64,000 bases of DNA from NCBI RefSeq assembly GCF_003403295.1, contig NZ_QUWV01000020.1, positions 16,353 through 80,352 of the forward strand, given 5' to 3'. Of the stretch, positions 28,156 through 37,370 are shown piece by piece (positions within the stretch are counted from its first letter, which is position 1; the number at the start of each line of letters is the position of its first letter). Source of the stretch: Komagataeibacter melaceti. Lineage in GTDB: Bacteria > Pseudomonadota > Alphaproteobacteria > Acetobacterales > Acetobacteraceae. The position numbers were made by a program, and so were the translations under genes. Below the pieces are notes generated by a model. The model ran no database searches. It worked only from the letters and a program-made list of their open reading frames with translations, and was not told where the DNA came from.

Positions 28156-29076
28156 CCCGCGCGGCATGTTGCCCAGCACGGCCAGTTCCTCCGCCGGGAA
28201 CGCCGTGGGGGCCTGCCCCGGCACATCCACACGCATGCTGAACAGGCCACCGGCCTGCGGCATCCGGGCCAGTTCCTCAGGCGACATACCCTTGCGCGCG
28301 GTGGTAATATAGAGCGTGCGTAGGTCCGCGCCGCCAAAAGCCACCTTGGTCACGTTCCGCGCCGGTACCGCCACAGGCGGCAGGCGCGTGCCATCGGGCA
28401 GGAAACGCTCGATCCGCCCCCCGTTCCATACCCCCACCCACAGGGTGCCGGCACTGTCCACCACCACACCATCGGGATAGCCATCCGCGATACGGGCAAA
28501 GACCCGGCGGTTGGACAGCGCGCCATCGGGGGCAAGGTCAAAGACATAGATCACCCCGGCGGGGGAATGGTTATGGTAGAGCAGCCTGCCATCGGGCGAG
28601 ATGCCGGGACCGTTGGTGACGATATATCCCTCATCATGGCGCAGCACCTCCAGCCCGCCGGGCGTGCGGGTGACGGAATACAGCGCGCCCGTGGGCGTGG
28701 TCTCACCATCATCCATGGTGCCGAACCACAGCCGCCCCATCGCATCGACACAGCCATCATTGATCCTGTTGTCCGGCTGGCCCGGCTCGACCGCGACCTC
28801 GCGCCGGAAATCGCCCGATGCGGGGTCGAAGCGGTACAGCCCGTCCTTGAGCCCGCACAGCAGCGTGCCGTCACTGACCGGCACCACAAAACCGGGGCGC
28901 AGCGGCGTGGGCCATGAGGCATGCCCCCCCGTTGCGGGGTCAAGGCAGTGAATGGCGCGGCCTACGATATCCACAAAATACAGCGCCTGCCGGGCCGTGG
29001 ACCACACCGGTCCCTCGCCCAGTTGTGCCTGGATGTCCCATACGCAGTGCGGCTGTGGCATTGCTGCCTTCTCCAT
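28150..29076 (-). CDS. SMP-30/gluconolactonase/LRE family lactonase
   Basis: This family opens sugar lactones in a six-bladed propeller with one divalent metal. The 308-residue product has LGEGPVW at residues about 18-24 with the metal-binding Glu, [21 protein letters not shown] near 100-120, and [21 protein letters not shown] near 195-215 with the catalytic Asp. There is no signal peptide, so it is cytosolic. The ATG at 29076 has AAGGAGAGGAC before it. A sugar-acid lactone substrate suits a gluconic-acid-forming organism, but that is inference. Confidence 0.9.
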   Translation of the reverse strand: MEKAAMPQPHCVWDIQAQLGEGPVWSTARQALYFVDIVGRAIHCLDPATGGHASWPTPLRPGFVVPVSDGTLLCGLKDGLYRFDPASGDFRREVAVEPGQPDNRINDGCVDAMGRLWFGTMDDGETTPTGALYSVTRTPGGLEVLRHDEGYIVTNGPGISPDGRLLYHNHSPAGVIYVFDLAPDGALSNRRVFARIADGYPDGVVVDSAGTLWVGVWNGGRIERFLPDGTRLPPVAVPARNVTKVAFGGADLRTLYITTARKGMSPEELARMPQAGGLFSMRVDVPGQAPTAFPAEELAVLGNMPRGL

Positions 29077-29157
29077 GTCCTCTCCTTCCGGTTGGCTGGC
29101 TGTCGTTATAGGATGGGGAGAAAATGCTCCCGCCCGCAACCTGTTGGAATGTGCTTC

Positions 29158-29916
29158 ATGAACCCCACCGCCTGCCTGCTGGTCATTGGCAACGAGATCC
29201 TGTCCGGCCGGACACAGGATGTTAACGTGCAGTATATCGCACGCCGCCTGTCGGAAACCGGCATCACGCTGGCCGAGGTCCGGATCATACCGGACATCCG
29301 CGAGGTCATTGTCCGTAATGTAACGGAAGCCCGCGCCGCCTATGACAATGTGTTCACCACTGGCGGCATCGGCCCGACGCATGATGATATCACCTCCGCC
29401 TGTGTGGCGGAATCCTTCGGCGTGCCATGGGTGCACCACCCCGAGACCTTCCGCACGCTCGAGGCCTATTTCGCACCCGGTGAATTCAACGCCGCCCGCC
29501 AGCGCATGGCCACGATGCCGCAGGGCGCGGTCCCGATCCGCAATGCCGTGTCGGTGGCGCCCGGTTTCACCATGGGCAACGTGCATGTCATGGCCGGGGT
29601 GCCGCGCATCATGCGCGCGATGTTTGACGAGGTGCTGCCCACCCTGCCCCACGGCACGCCCGTCACATCACAGGCATGGCATGCGAACGGGCTGTACGAG
29701 GGCACGCTTGCCGCCCCGCTTGAAGCGATACAGCACCGCTACCCCGGCATTGATATCGGCTCCTACCCCTACCGGCTGGATGAAGCCCAGCGGGGCGTGT
29801 GCCTGCTGTGCAAGGGCACGGACGCACAGGCCGTAAGTGCCGCGGCACAGGCCGTGCGTGACATGATCGTGGAACTGGGCTTCGAGCCCCATGCGGGTGA
29901 ACCCGCAAAACCTTGA
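29158..29916 (+). CDS. CinA/MoaB-type molybdopterin-binding-domain protein
   Basis: The 252-residue protein has the MoCF-biosynthesis fold as in the N-terminal half of CinA: LLVIGNEILSGRTQDVN at the N-terminus and VFTTGGIGPTHDDITSACVAESFG near residue 65. The C-terminal CinA amidohydrolase domain is absent. The short form is common in alphaproteobacteria; the biochemical role is unclear, and nucleotide-sugar or FAD pyrophosphatase activity is possible from CinA work. The ATG at 29158 starts the conserved region; another ATG lies three codons upstream. Confidence 0.85.
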   Translation: MNPTACLLVIGNEILSGRTQDVNVQYIARRLSETGITLAEVRIIPDIREVIVRNVTEARAAYDNVFTTGGIGPTHDDITSACVAESFGVPWVHHPETFRTLEAYFAPGEFNAARQRMATMPQGAVPIRNAVSVAPGFTMGNVHVMAGVPRIMRAMFDEVLPTLPHGTPVTSQAWHANGLYEGTLAAPLEAIQHRYPGIDIGSYPYRLDEAQRGVCLLCKGTDAQAVSAAAQAVRDMIVELGFEPHAGEPAKP

Positions 29917-29926
29917 GCCGAAGCAG

Positions 29927-29950
29927 CCGTGCCGCATGCAGGCGGCACGG
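29927..29950. terminator. GC-rich hairpin between convergent CinA-like gene and accA
   Basis: Perfect 9-bp stem CCGTGCCGC / GCGGCACGG around a 6-nt loop. It lies in the 48-nt gap between convergent stops; there is no long T run, so it may act as a bidirectional barrier rather than a classical terminator. Confidence 0.55.
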
Positions 29951-29964
29951 TTACAGGGCCGGGT

Positions 29965-30930
29965 TCAGGACTTCGCGTTGACGGGTTCACGCCCCATGGC
30001 GAGGAATTTCTCACGCCGCTGCGCCTTGAGCAGCGCCGGGTCACGCCCCAGCAGCGCGGGCATTTCGGCCGCAATGGCATCGCCCACGGCGCGAATCGCG
30101 GCCATCGGGTCACGCTGCGCGCCACCCAGCGGTTCGGGGATGATACGGTCGATCAGGCCAAGCTGGAGCAGGTCCTGCGCGGTCAGCTTGAGCGCATCCG
30201 CTGCGGTGGAAGCCTGCTTGGGGTCACGCCACAGGATGGAGGCGCAGGCCTCGGGCGAGATGACGGAATAGATCGCGTGTTCCAGCATCATCACGCGGTC
30301 GCCCGCACCCAACGCCACGGCCCCGCCGGAGCCACCTTCGCCAATGACAGTGGCGATGAGCGGCACCGGCACGCTCAGGCAGGTCTCGATCGAACGCGCG
30401 ATGGCTTCCGCCTGCCCACGCGCCTCGGCATCGATGCCGGGCCATGCGCCGGAGGTGTCGATGAAGGTCAGGATCGGCAGGCCGAATCGCCCCGCCAGCT
30501 TCATCAGGCGCTGGGCCTTGCGGTAGCCCTCGGGCCGGGCCATGCCGAAATTATGCTTGAGCCGTGTCTCGATCTCGGCCCCGCGCTCGGTCCCGATCAC
30601 CACCACAGGCTGGTCCCTGAACCGGCCGACACCGCCGATGATGGCCTTGTCCTCACCAAACAGGCGATCGCCCGCCAGCGGGGAGAAGTCGGTTATCAGC
30701 GTGCTGATGTAATCGACCGTATGCGGGCGCTGGGCATGACGCGCCACCTGTACCTTCTGCCCCGGTGTCAGCTTGGCATAGGCGGCACGCAACTGCCGGT
30801 CGGCCTTCTCGCTCAACCGGGTGATCTCATCGGCAATGTTGATCCCGTCGGGACCGGACATCGTGCGGAGCTCGTCGATCTTGTTCTCAAGCTCGGCGAC
30901 CGATTTTTCGAAATCTAGAAACTGGCGCAT
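29965..30930 (-). CDS. accA: Acetyl-CoA carboxylase carboxyltransferase subunit alpha
   Basis: AccA and AccD transfer the carboxyl group to acetyl-CoA, the first step of fatty acid synthesis. The 321-residue product (E. coli 319) starts MRQFLDFEKSVAELENKIDE and contains FGMARPEGYRKAQRLMKLA, FIDTSGAWPG, IGEGGSGGAVALG and SPEACASILWRD, all conserved. The ATG at 30930 fits the family start; the upstream in-frame extension does not. It follows xerD by 75 nt. Confidence 0.97.
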   Translation of the reverse strand: MRQFLDFEKSVAELENKIDELRTMSGPDGINIADEITRLSEKADRQLRAAYAKLTPGQKVQVARHAQRPHTVDYISTLITDFSPLAGDRLFGEDKAIIGGVGRFRDQPVVVIGTERGAEIETRLKHNFGMARPEGYRKAQRLMKLAGRFGLPILTFIDTSGAWPGIDAEARGQAEAIARSIETCLSVPVPLIATVIGEGGSGGAVALGAGDRVMMLEHAIYSVISPEACASILWRDPKQASTAADALKLTAQDLLQLGLIDRIIPEPLGGAQRDPMAAIRAVGDAIAAEMPALLGRDPALLKAQRREKFLAMGREPVNAKS

Positions 30931-31005
30931 GCGCTGCCGATAGCACAGCCTGCACGCCAGCCAAACATTTTCACGCAGGGAATTTTCCCCGCCATGCATT
31001 TTTGT

Positions 31006-31926
31006 CTATTCCGCCCCATCCGCTGCTTGCGCCAGCGGGTGGTGCCGGGTCACCGCATCACGCAGGCGGTCGAGCATGACATGGGTATAGATCTGCGTGG
31101 TCGCGATGTCGGCATGGCCCAGCAGCACCTGCAATGCCCGCAGGTCCGCCCCGTGCGCCAGCAGGTGCGTGGCGAAGGAATGGCGCAGCACATGGGGCGA
31201 AAGCCGCGCCGGGTCAAACCCGGCCCGCAGCGCCACATCATGCATGATCCGGTCGAATCCCTGCCGTGTCATGGGCTGCGCGCCGCCCCGGCCGGGAAAC
31301 AGGTAGGGGCTTTCGCGCCCGGCATCCATGTCCATGAGCGCCCGGGCGGCGGCGCGCGCGCGGGCCGACATGGGCACCATGCGCTCACGCCCGCCCTTGC
31401 CGCGCACCAGCATCATGCCGGGGGCAGCATCCAGCGCCCGGCGGGGGAGTGACAGGAGTTCTGATATACGCAGGCCCGATGCGTACAGCATTTCCAGCGC
31501 CGCACGCGCCATGAGCAGCCGCCGCCTGCGCGCGGGCGTTGCATCCGCCTCCGGCTCACACGCATCCAGCAGCGCCGTCACCTCCCCTTCGGACAGGAAG
31601 CGCGGCAGGGGGGCGTCCAGCCGGGGCGCGTCCAGCAGGGCGGCGGGATTGTCCGGCCGCATCCCCTCACGCGCCAGGAACAGGAAATACTGCTTCAGGC
31701 ACGACAGCCTGCGCGCCTGCGTGCGCGGGGCCAGCCCCTGCCGGGCCAGACCGGACAGGTACTCACGCAGGTCCCCTTCCCCCACCTCCAGCGCTGTAAG
31801 GCCGCGCGCGTGCAACGCCTGCCCCATATCCGCCAGGTCGCGGGCATAGGCACGGATCGTGTTCAGCGCCGCGCCACGCTCGGCAGCCAGCATTTCAAGG
31901 AAGGCGTCGGTCCCGTCACTGCCCAC
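31006..31926 (-). CDS. xerD: Site-specific tyrosine recombinase XerD
   Basis: XerD with XerC resolves chromosome dimers at dif. The 306-residue protein has the N-terminal core-binding domain (AAERGAALNTIRAYARDL) and the catalytic domain with Arg in ASGLRISELLSL, Lys in RGKGGRERMVP, HVLRHSFATHLLAHG, LGHADIATTQIYTHV and the terminal Tyr nucleophile in IYTHV. Start GTG 31926 matches the usual N-terminus, though its ribosome site is weak. It lies between accA and a small membrane protein and has no phage or integron context, so it is the housekeeping enzyme. Confidence 0.95.
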   Translation of the reverse strand: MGSDGTDAFLEMLAAERGAALNTIRAYARDLADMGQALHARGLTALEVGEGDLREYLSGLARQGLAPRTQARRLSCLKQYFLFLAREGMRPDNPAALLDAPRLDAPLPRFLSEGEVTALLDACEPEADATPARRRRLLMARAALEMLYASGLRISELLSLPRRALDAAPGMMLVRGKGGRERMVPMSARARAAARALMDMDAGRESPYLFPGRGGAQPMTRQGFDRIMHDVALRAGFDPARLSPHVLRHSFATHLLAHGADLRALQVLLGHADIATTQIYTHVMLDRLRDAVTRHHPLAQAADGAE

Positions 31927-31939
31927 CAGCAGCCGCCAC

Positions 31940-32164
31940 TTACTGCGCCGGGGCCAGCGGGGCTACGGGCAGGGCCGCAGGCACGCCCAGCGGAGATGCC
32001 ACGGGTGCCGGGGCGGCCGCAGGGGCCATGGGAATATCCTTGTGCACATCATGCTGCACCAGCGCGGGCGGAAACATGCCCAGCGACACGAAAACCCCGA
32101 CCCCACCGAGGGCAAGGACGCCAATCACGGCAATAACAATACGGATCATCCAACCGCTTCCCAT
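31940..32164 (-). CDS. Small single-pass membrane protein, unknown function
   Basis: The 74-residue product has one membrane segment (about residues 6-28, [20 protein letters not shown]) and an Ala/Pro-rich tail (about residues 48-74). Starts at 32164 or 32149 are both possible. It is directly upstream of xerD, and its stop lies 13 nt before the xerD GTG, so they are probably co-transcribed. I do not recognise the family. It is divergent from aroK-aroB. Confidence 0.65.
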   Translation of the reverse strand: MGSGWMIRIVIAVIGVLALGGVGVFVSLGMFPPALVQHDVHKDIPMAPAAAPAPVASPLGVPAALPVAPLAPAQ

Positions 32165-32286
32165 ATCCTGCGCATGCCGGCGGCCCGTCCTTTCATGCCG
32201 TGGGAGCATGCCCCCCTGTCGGCGCGGGCGTGACCACACCCACGGACTCTACCGGTTCCGTACTGCTGTATGTTAGGTTGCCCGCC

Positions 32287-34020
32287 ATGTCACGCCCGAT
32301 TCCCCCCCACCGGCCCAGCCCGGAGAACCCTTCGCTCACCATTCCGCTTGACCTGAATGCCGTTGGTCCCGCCGCCCCCCGGCAGGCGGGCAGCGGGCGC
32401 ACCATCGTGCTCGTGGGCCTGATGGGGGCGGGCAAGACGACCATCGGCCGCATCCTGGCCACGCGGCTGGGTATTCCGTTTGTCGATTCGGATGAGGAAA
32501 TCGAGCGCGCCGCCGGATGCACCATCGCCGACCTGTTCGAGAAATATGGCGAACCCGAATTCCGCCGCGGCGAGCGGCTGGTCATCCGCCGCCTGCTGGC
32601 CGGGCCGCCGGTCGTGCTGGCCACGGGCGGCGGCGCTTTCATGGACGCGCGCACCCGCGCCAGCGTGCGTGAGCATGCCACCTCCATCTGGCTGCGCTGC
32701 CCGCTGCCGGTGCTGGTGCAGCGCGTGGCGGAACGGACCCATCGCCCGCTGCTTAACGTGGCCGCCCCGCATGCGGTGCTGGCCGACCTCATGCGCGTGC
32801 GCCATCCGGTCTATGCGGAAGCGGATATCATCGTGGATTGTGGAGAAGATAGCGTGGAACACAGCGCCGACCATGTCATAGGGGCCCTGAAACAGGGCCA
32901 GCAGCCCCTGCGTGTGCCGGTGCGGCTGGAACGTGGCAGTTACGATGTCATCATCGGCTCCGACGTGATCCGGCGGGCCGGGGCCCTGCTTGCCCCCGTG
33001 CTGCCGCAGAAGCGCGTGATGATCCTGACCGATGAGACCGTAGCCCCCCTGCACCTGCCCCGCCTGCTGGAAGGGCTGGAGGAAACCGGCACCCGCGCGG
33101 AAGTCATCACCATCCCCCCCGGTGAAGGCTCCAAGACCATCAGCATGTATGAACGCGTGACCAACGCGCTGCTGGAAGCCCATGTCGAACGCGACACTAC
33201 GGTCGTGGCGCTGGGCGGGGGCGTGGTGGGGGATCTGGCCGGGTTCTGCGCTGCGACCACGCTGCGCGGCCTGCCGTTCGTGCAGATTCCGACAACCCTG
33301 CTCTCACAGGTGGATTCGTCCGTGGGGGGCAAGACCGGCATCAACACCCCGTTTGGCAAGAACCTGCTGGGCGCGTTCCATCAGCCCATCGCGGTGCTGG
33401 CCGATACCTCCACCCTGGCTACCCTGCCGGTGCGCGAACTGCGCGCGGGGTATGCCGAGATCGTCAAGTCCGGGCTGCTGGGGGATGCGGGGCTGTTCGA
33501 CTGGTGCGAACGCAACGGGGCCGAGGTGCTGGCGGGCAATCCGGCCATACAGGCCGAGGCCATCCGCATGGCCTGCGCGTTCAAGGCGCGCGTGGTGATT
33601 GCCGATGAGCGTGAGGAGCGCAAGACCGATGGCCGGGCGCTGCTCAATCTCGGCCATACCTTCGGCCATGCGCTGGAGGCAGAAATGGGCTATGACGGCA
33701 GCCTGCTGCATGGGGAGGCCGTGTCCATCGGCCTGCGGCTGGCGTTCATGCTTTCGGTCCGGCTGGGGTACTGCGCGATCGAGGATCTGGAACGCGTGAC
33801 CCGCCATCTCGAACAGCTGTCCATGCCCGCGCGCGTGGGGGATACGGGGCGGACCTTCTCCGCCACGCAGCTTGTGCGCAACATGCAGCGCGACAAGAAA
33901 ATGCGTGACGGCCGCCTGTCCTTCGTGCTGGTGCATGGCATCGGCCGGGCCTTTACCTGCCGTGACGTGCCCGATGACGCCGTGCTTGAGGTCCTGCGCG
34001 CGGATGGCTGCACGCCCTGA
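32287..34020 (+). CDS. aroK-aroB: Fused shikimate kinase / 3-dehydroquinate synthase
   Basis: One 577-residue frame encodes two shikimate-pathway enzymes. Residues about 38-200 are shikimate kinase, with P-loop [11 protein letters not shown] (44-54), FVDSDEEIE and [10 protein letters not shown]. Residues about 208-577 are DHQ synthase, with [21 protein letters not shown] for NAD binding and the zinc ligands in [17 protein letters not shown] and [10 protein letters not shown]. The join ([14 protein letters not shown]) is a short linker with no sign of frameshift. In many bacteria these are adjacent separate genes (aroK-aroB); here they are one polypeptide, as reported in some Acetobacteraceae annotations. 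The class II DAHP synthase of the same pathway is at 54247-55650. Confidence 0.95.
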   Translation: MSRPIPPHRPSPENPSLTIPLDLNAVGPAAPRQAGSGRTIVLVGLMGAGKTTIGRILATRLGIPFVDSDEEIERAAGCTIADLFEKYGEPEFRRGERLVIRRLLAGPPVVLATGGGAFMDARTRASVREHATSIWLRCPLPVLVQRVAERTHRPLLNVAAPHAVLADLMRVRHPVYAEADIIVDCGEDSVEHSADHVIGALKQGQQPLRVPVRLERGSYDVIIGSDVIRRAGALLAPVLPQKRVMILTDETVAPLHLPRLLEGLEETGTRAEVITIPPGEGSKTISMYERVTNALLEAHVERDTTVVALGGGVVGDLAGFCAATTLRGLPFVQIPTTLLSQVDSSVGGKTGINTPFGKNLLGAFHQPIAVLADTSTLATLPVRELRAGYAEIVKSGLLGDAGLFDWCERNGAEVLAGNPAIQAEAIRMACAFKARVVIADEREERKTDGRALLNLGHTFGHALEAEMGYDGSLLHGEAVSIGLRLAFMLSVRLGYCAIEDLERVTRHLEQLSMPARVGDTGRTFSATQLVRNMQRDKKMRDGRLSFVLVHGIGRAFTCRDVPDDAVLEVLRADGCTP

Positions 34021-34300
34021 GCAGAAGACCCCTCCTCACGACTATGTGACGTTTTTACAACATCCGGCCCTTCGCCATGTCACGCGGGGGGCCATTTACC
34101 ATATTTCAATCCCTGCCCCGCACAACGGTCCGGCCATGGAACGATGCGGGCTGGCGCTGCGCCACTTCCCCCATACTTCCCGCTGGCACTCCGGATAACG
34201 GCCCACGGGCCGATTGTGTCAACACGTATCAGGCCGATGTGGAACATGCCCCCATTTCCGCAAGCATGAAGGCGTCTGATCGAACAGCAAGGATGGGAAT
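34021..34300 (+). promoter_or_regulatory. 280-nt leader region of gmpA
   Basis: No gene is supported. The region should carry the gmpA promoter. Visible structure is the inverted repeat CGGCCC-AC-GGGCCG at 34199-34212, about 90 nt before the ATG. The ribosome site AAGGATGGGAAT precedes the ATG at 34301. I find no clear -35/-10 pair, which would fit a gene needing an activator, though that is inference. Confidence 0.5.
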
Positions 34301-35521
34301 ATGCGTCTTCGCGCGGCATTGCTGGCGGCATCCCAGATCATGGTGCCTGTTACCGGCGCCATGGCAACGACCATAACAGGCCCTTATGTCGATATTGGCG
34401 GTGGGTACGACCTGACCCAGACCCAGCATGTCCATGATTATGACAGGCAGCGGCTCAATGACATCAACAACACCTATCTCAAGGGCGCGCCCTCTTCCGT
34501 AACCAGCGCCTTTGACAAGGGAATCGACCCCGGCCTGCATGAACGCCAGCAGGTGCGCCATGGCGATGGATGGACCGGATTCGGCGCCTTCGGCTGGGGC
34601 TTCGGCAACGGCCTGCGCGCCGAGGTGGAAGGGGTCTATAACTGGTCCGACCTCAGCAGCATTTCCGCCACCACGGGCGACCCGAAGGGCCACCGCATGC
34701 ATGGCCGCACCGATGGTAGCGACCGCTCCTATGGCGGGTTTGTCAATGTACTGTACGACATCGACCTCAAGCGCCTGTTCGATATCGACGTGCCGGTGAC
34801 CCCGTTCGTCGGTGTCGGCGCCGGTTACCTGTGGCAGAACGTAAGCGGCATCACCACGCTGCAGCATACCATAAGCCAGCATGGCACGAATGGCAGCTTC
34901 GCCTATCAGGGCATCGTGGGTGCGGCCTATGACATCCCGGGGGTGGCGGGGCTGCAGATGACCACCGAATACCGCATGATCGGGCAGGTCGAATCGTTTG
35001 ATATGGGCACGATCAACCAGTCCTATTCCGGCCCGCTGGGGCGCGACACCACCCACCTGCGCTACGACCAGCGCTTCAACCACCAGTTCATCGTGGGCGT
35101 GCGCTATGCGTTCAACACCGCGCCCCCGCCGCCACCACCTGCCCCCGCCATCGTGCCGGCGGCCCCCGTCGCCTCACGCACCTATCTGGTGTTCTTTGAC
35201 TGGGACGGCGCTGCCCTGACCGGCCGTGCACGCGAAATCGTGACCGAGGCCGCGCAGGCATCCACCCACGTCCAGACCACCCGCATCGAGGTGAATGGCT
35301 ATACGGACAGTTCCGCCGCCCATCCCGGCCCGCGTGGCGAGAAGTACAACCTTGACCTGTCCCTGCGCCGCGCGGACAGCGTGAAGGCCGAGCTGATCCG
35401 TGACGGCGTGGCCGCCAGCGCCATCGACATCCATGGCTATGGCGAGGCCCACCCGCTGGTGCCGACCGGCCCCGGCACGCGTGAACCCCAGAACCGGCGG
35501 GTCGAGATCATCCTGCACTGA
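34301..35521 (+). CDS. gmpA: OmpA-family outer membrane protein GmpA, first of three tandem paralogues
   Basis: The 406-residue product has a signal peptide (about 1-22), an 8-strand barrel (about 24-270), a linker with a run of six Pro, and a C-terminal OmpA peptidoglycan-binding domain ending NRRVEIILH. It is 43 residues longer than its two neighbours. Most of the excess (about 27 residues) is in the first surface loop, after TQTQH, with about 12 more in the second and about 8 in the fourth, less 4 in the third. Three adjacent OmpA genes, one with an extra exposed-loop sequence, match gmpA-gmpC of Gluconacetobacter intermedius, where GmpA is induced by GinI/GinR quorum sensing through GinA and represses oxidative fermentation. 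The match is by memory of that work, not by alignment. Confidence 0.88.
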   Translation: MRLRAALLAASQIMVPVTGAMATTITGPYVDIGGGYDLTQTQHVHDYDRQRLNDINNTYLKGAPSSVTSAFDKGIDPGLHERQQVRHGDGWTGFGAFGWGFGNGLRAEVEGVYNWSDLSSISATTGDPKGHRMHGRTDGSDRSYGGFVNVLYDIDLKRLFDIDVPVTPFVGVGAGYLWQNVSGITTLQHTISQHGTNGSFAYQGIVGAAYDIPGVAGLQMTTEYRMIGQVESFDMGTINQSYSGPLGRDTTHLRYDQRFNHQFIVGVRYAFNTAPPPPPPAPAIVPAAPVASRTYLVFFDWDGAALTGRAREIVTEAAQASTHVQTTRIEVNGYTDSSAAHPGPRGEKYNLDLSLRRADSVKAELIRDGVAASAIDIHGYGEAHPLVPTGPGTREPQNRRVEIILH

Positions 35522-35917
35522 CCGCACACAACAGCCCGTAAAATGAATGAAATGAAGGGGGAGCGTCCCGGCGCTCCCCTTTTCACATCGAATCGTTCCG
35601 GTCTTTTACCGGCATACACAGATGTTCCTTTGATGCCAGTGACCTATGCAAAATCGGGATACCTATCGGGGATATTTCATAAAACCCTTATAAATGCAGG
35701 GATTTTGACGTTTGTGACTAAAGATGCCTGAAAGATATGTGCTTTTTTTGTCACAACGTCCGCACTAGCGGCATTTAGCCCATTCTCAAGCGGGTTCAGA
35801 CACGCTAAGTCCGCATCATAGCTTGCGGGTAATCTCAGGCTGCCCTGTATCGGGGCAAATCCATTGCCCGGATCACAGACAGGGCCTGCCCTGCAATAAT
35901 AGTTTAAGGACTCAACC
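35522..35917 (+). promoter_or_regulatory. 396-nt AT-richer region between gmpA and gmpB
   Basis: No gene is seen. It holds the gmpA terminator (35557-35583), then an AT-rich stretch with a near-perfect inverted repeat, GACGTTTGTGAC at 35707-35718 and GTCACAACGTC at 35750-35760, enclosing a T-rich loop. This stretch must contain the gmpB promoter and leader. TTAAGGA precedes the gmpB ATG. Confidence 0.55.
35557..35583 (+). terminator. Rho-independent terminator of gmpA
   Basis: Stem GGGGAGCG / CGCTCCCC with a 6-nt loop, followed by TTTT. It suggests gmpA and gmpB are separate transcripts. Confidence 0.85.
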
Positions 35918-37009
35918 ATGCGTCTTCGCGCAGCGTTACTGGCAACCAGCCTGCTGGCAGCGACACCGTTCGCAGCCAAGGCCACGACCATTACCGGCCC
36001 CTATGTCGATATTGGCGGCGGTTACAACCTGACCCAGACCCAGCACGGGCACTTTGCTGATGAAAACTCCGGCCCCGGCCGTGAGAAGGTCGGCCATCGT
36101 CATGGCTGGACCGGCTTCGGCTCCGTTGGCTGGGGCTTCGGCAACGGCCTGCGCGCCGAGGTTGAAGGTGACTACAACTGGTCCGAAATCTACAGCAAGT
36201 CCCGTGGGGACAAGGGCAGCGACCGCTCCTATGGCGGCTTTGTCAACGTGCTGTATGACATCGACCTCAAGCGTCTGTTCAACATCGACGTGCCCGTGAC
36301 CCCGTTCGTCGGTGTCGGTGCCGGCTACCTGTGGCAGAACACGCATGATGCGACCATCGGCGCGAACAACGCCCAGGGCGCGCGCAGCATGAGCGGCACC
36401 AAGGGTGGCTTCGCCTATCAGGGCATCGTGGGTGCGGCCTACGACATCCCGGGCGTGCCGGGCCTGCAGATGACCACCGAATACCGCATGATCGGTCAGC
36501 CGCAGTCCTTCACCATGGGCAACTTCACGGCTGAAAATGGTCACGCCAGCTTTGACCATCGCTTCAACCACCAGTTCATCGTAGGCGTCCGCTACGCGTT
36601 CAACAACGCGCCGCCGCCGCCGCCGCCGGCCCCCGCCGTAGTGCCGCCCGCGCCGACGGCCGCCCGCACCTACCTGGTGTTCTTCGACTGGGATGGCGCT
36701 GCCCTGACCGGCCGTGCGCGTGAGATCGTGGCCGAAGCCGCACAGGCTTCCACCCACATCCAGACCACCCGCATCGAAGTTAACGGTTACACCGATAACT
36801 CCGCCGCCCACCCCGGCCCGCGTGGTGAGAAGTACAACCTTGGCCTGTCCCTGCGTCGTGCGGACAGCGTGAAGGCTGAACTGATCCGTGACGGCGTGCC
36901 CGCCAACGCGATCGACATCCACGGCTATGGTGAAGCCCACCCGCTGGTGCCGACTGGCCCCGACACGCGTGAGCCCCAGAACCGTCGCGTCGAGATCATC
37001 CTGCACTGA
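35918..37009 (+). CDS. gmpB: OmpA-family outer membrane protein GmpB
   Basis: The 363-residue protein has a signal peptide (about 1-22, ending near AAKA), an 8-strand barrel starting TTITGPYVDIGGGYNLTQ, a linker with a run of six Pro, and an OmpA C-terminal domain with GYTDNSAAHPG and NRRVEIILH. It anchors the outer membrane to peptidoglycan and may form a small pore. It differs from GmpC at only four residues, all Ala in GmpB (to Ser, Pro, Ser and Ser in GmpC). It has its own leader and terminator. The published gmp work found only gmpA under quorum-sensing control. Confidence 0.88.
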   Translation: MRLRAALLATSLLAATPFAAKATTITGPYVDIGGGYNLTQTQHGHFADENSGPGREKVGHRHGWTGFGSVGWGFGNGLRAEVEGDYNWSEIYSKSRGDKGSDRSYGGFVNVLYDIDLKRLFNIDVPVTPFVGVGAGYLWQNTHDATIGANNAQGARSMSGTKGGFAYQGIVGAAYDIPGVPGLQMTTEYRMIGQPQSFTMGNFTAENGHASFDHRFNHQFIVGVRYAFNNAPPPPPPAPAVVPPAPTAARTYLVFFDWDGAALTGRAREIVAEAAQASTHIQTTRIEVNGYTDNSAAHPGPRGEKYNLGLSLRRADSVKAELIRDGVPANAIDIHGYGEAHPLVPTGPDTREPQNRRVEIILH

Positions 37010-37370
37010 TCTGACCGATTCATTACTGAAAAAGGGGGAGCACGGTGTGCTCCCCCTTTTTTTATTGCCTGTTGCTTACGCATCCTTCCGGGCAGGAAAG
37101 ATTGTGTCCTTCTTGCCACAAAATACTCTAAATCTTTTATTACAATATTGTTTCCACAACGATATTCCCATTTAGTAACTTGTTATTAAATATAAAAAGC
37201 ATCTACTCCGCCACCGCGAACGATAGTGTCACCTTTTTGCCGTTCCCGAATGAAAAACAGGACGGAACCAGAAGAAGCATGCTGTGTTTGGGATGGTAGA
37301 TGGATTAATCTTCGCATCATTAAAACGATGTGGTTTACAAAAAAGTAATAACATGAGGAAGGATGATCAT
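37010..37370 (+). promoter_or_regulatory. 361-nt AT-rich region between gmpB and gmpC
   Basis: No gene is seen. It holds the gmpB terminator, then a strongly AT-rich segment (about 37120-37200) with the perfect palindrome ACAATATTGT at 37142-37151. It must carry the gmpC promoter and leader. The sequence bears no resemblance to the gmpB leader although the two coding regions are almost identical. GAGGAAGGATGA precedes the gmpC ATG. Confidence 0.55.
37029..37063 (+). terminator. Rho-independent terminator of gmpB
   Basis: Perfect 10-bp stem GGGGGAGCAC / GTGCTCCCCC with a 3-nt loop, extended by A/T pairs and a run of seven T. Very strong. Confidence 0.95.

Noticed and set aside
31006..31926. 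Tyrosine recombinase as a sign of a mobile element
   Set aside because: It is XerD in length and motifs and sits among housekeeping genes, with no attachment-site repeats or phage genes nearby.
37284..37370. Longer N-terminus for gmpC
   Set aside because: The extra 29 residues have no equivalent in gmpA or gmpB and would bury the signal peptide; GAGGAAGG marks ATG 37371.
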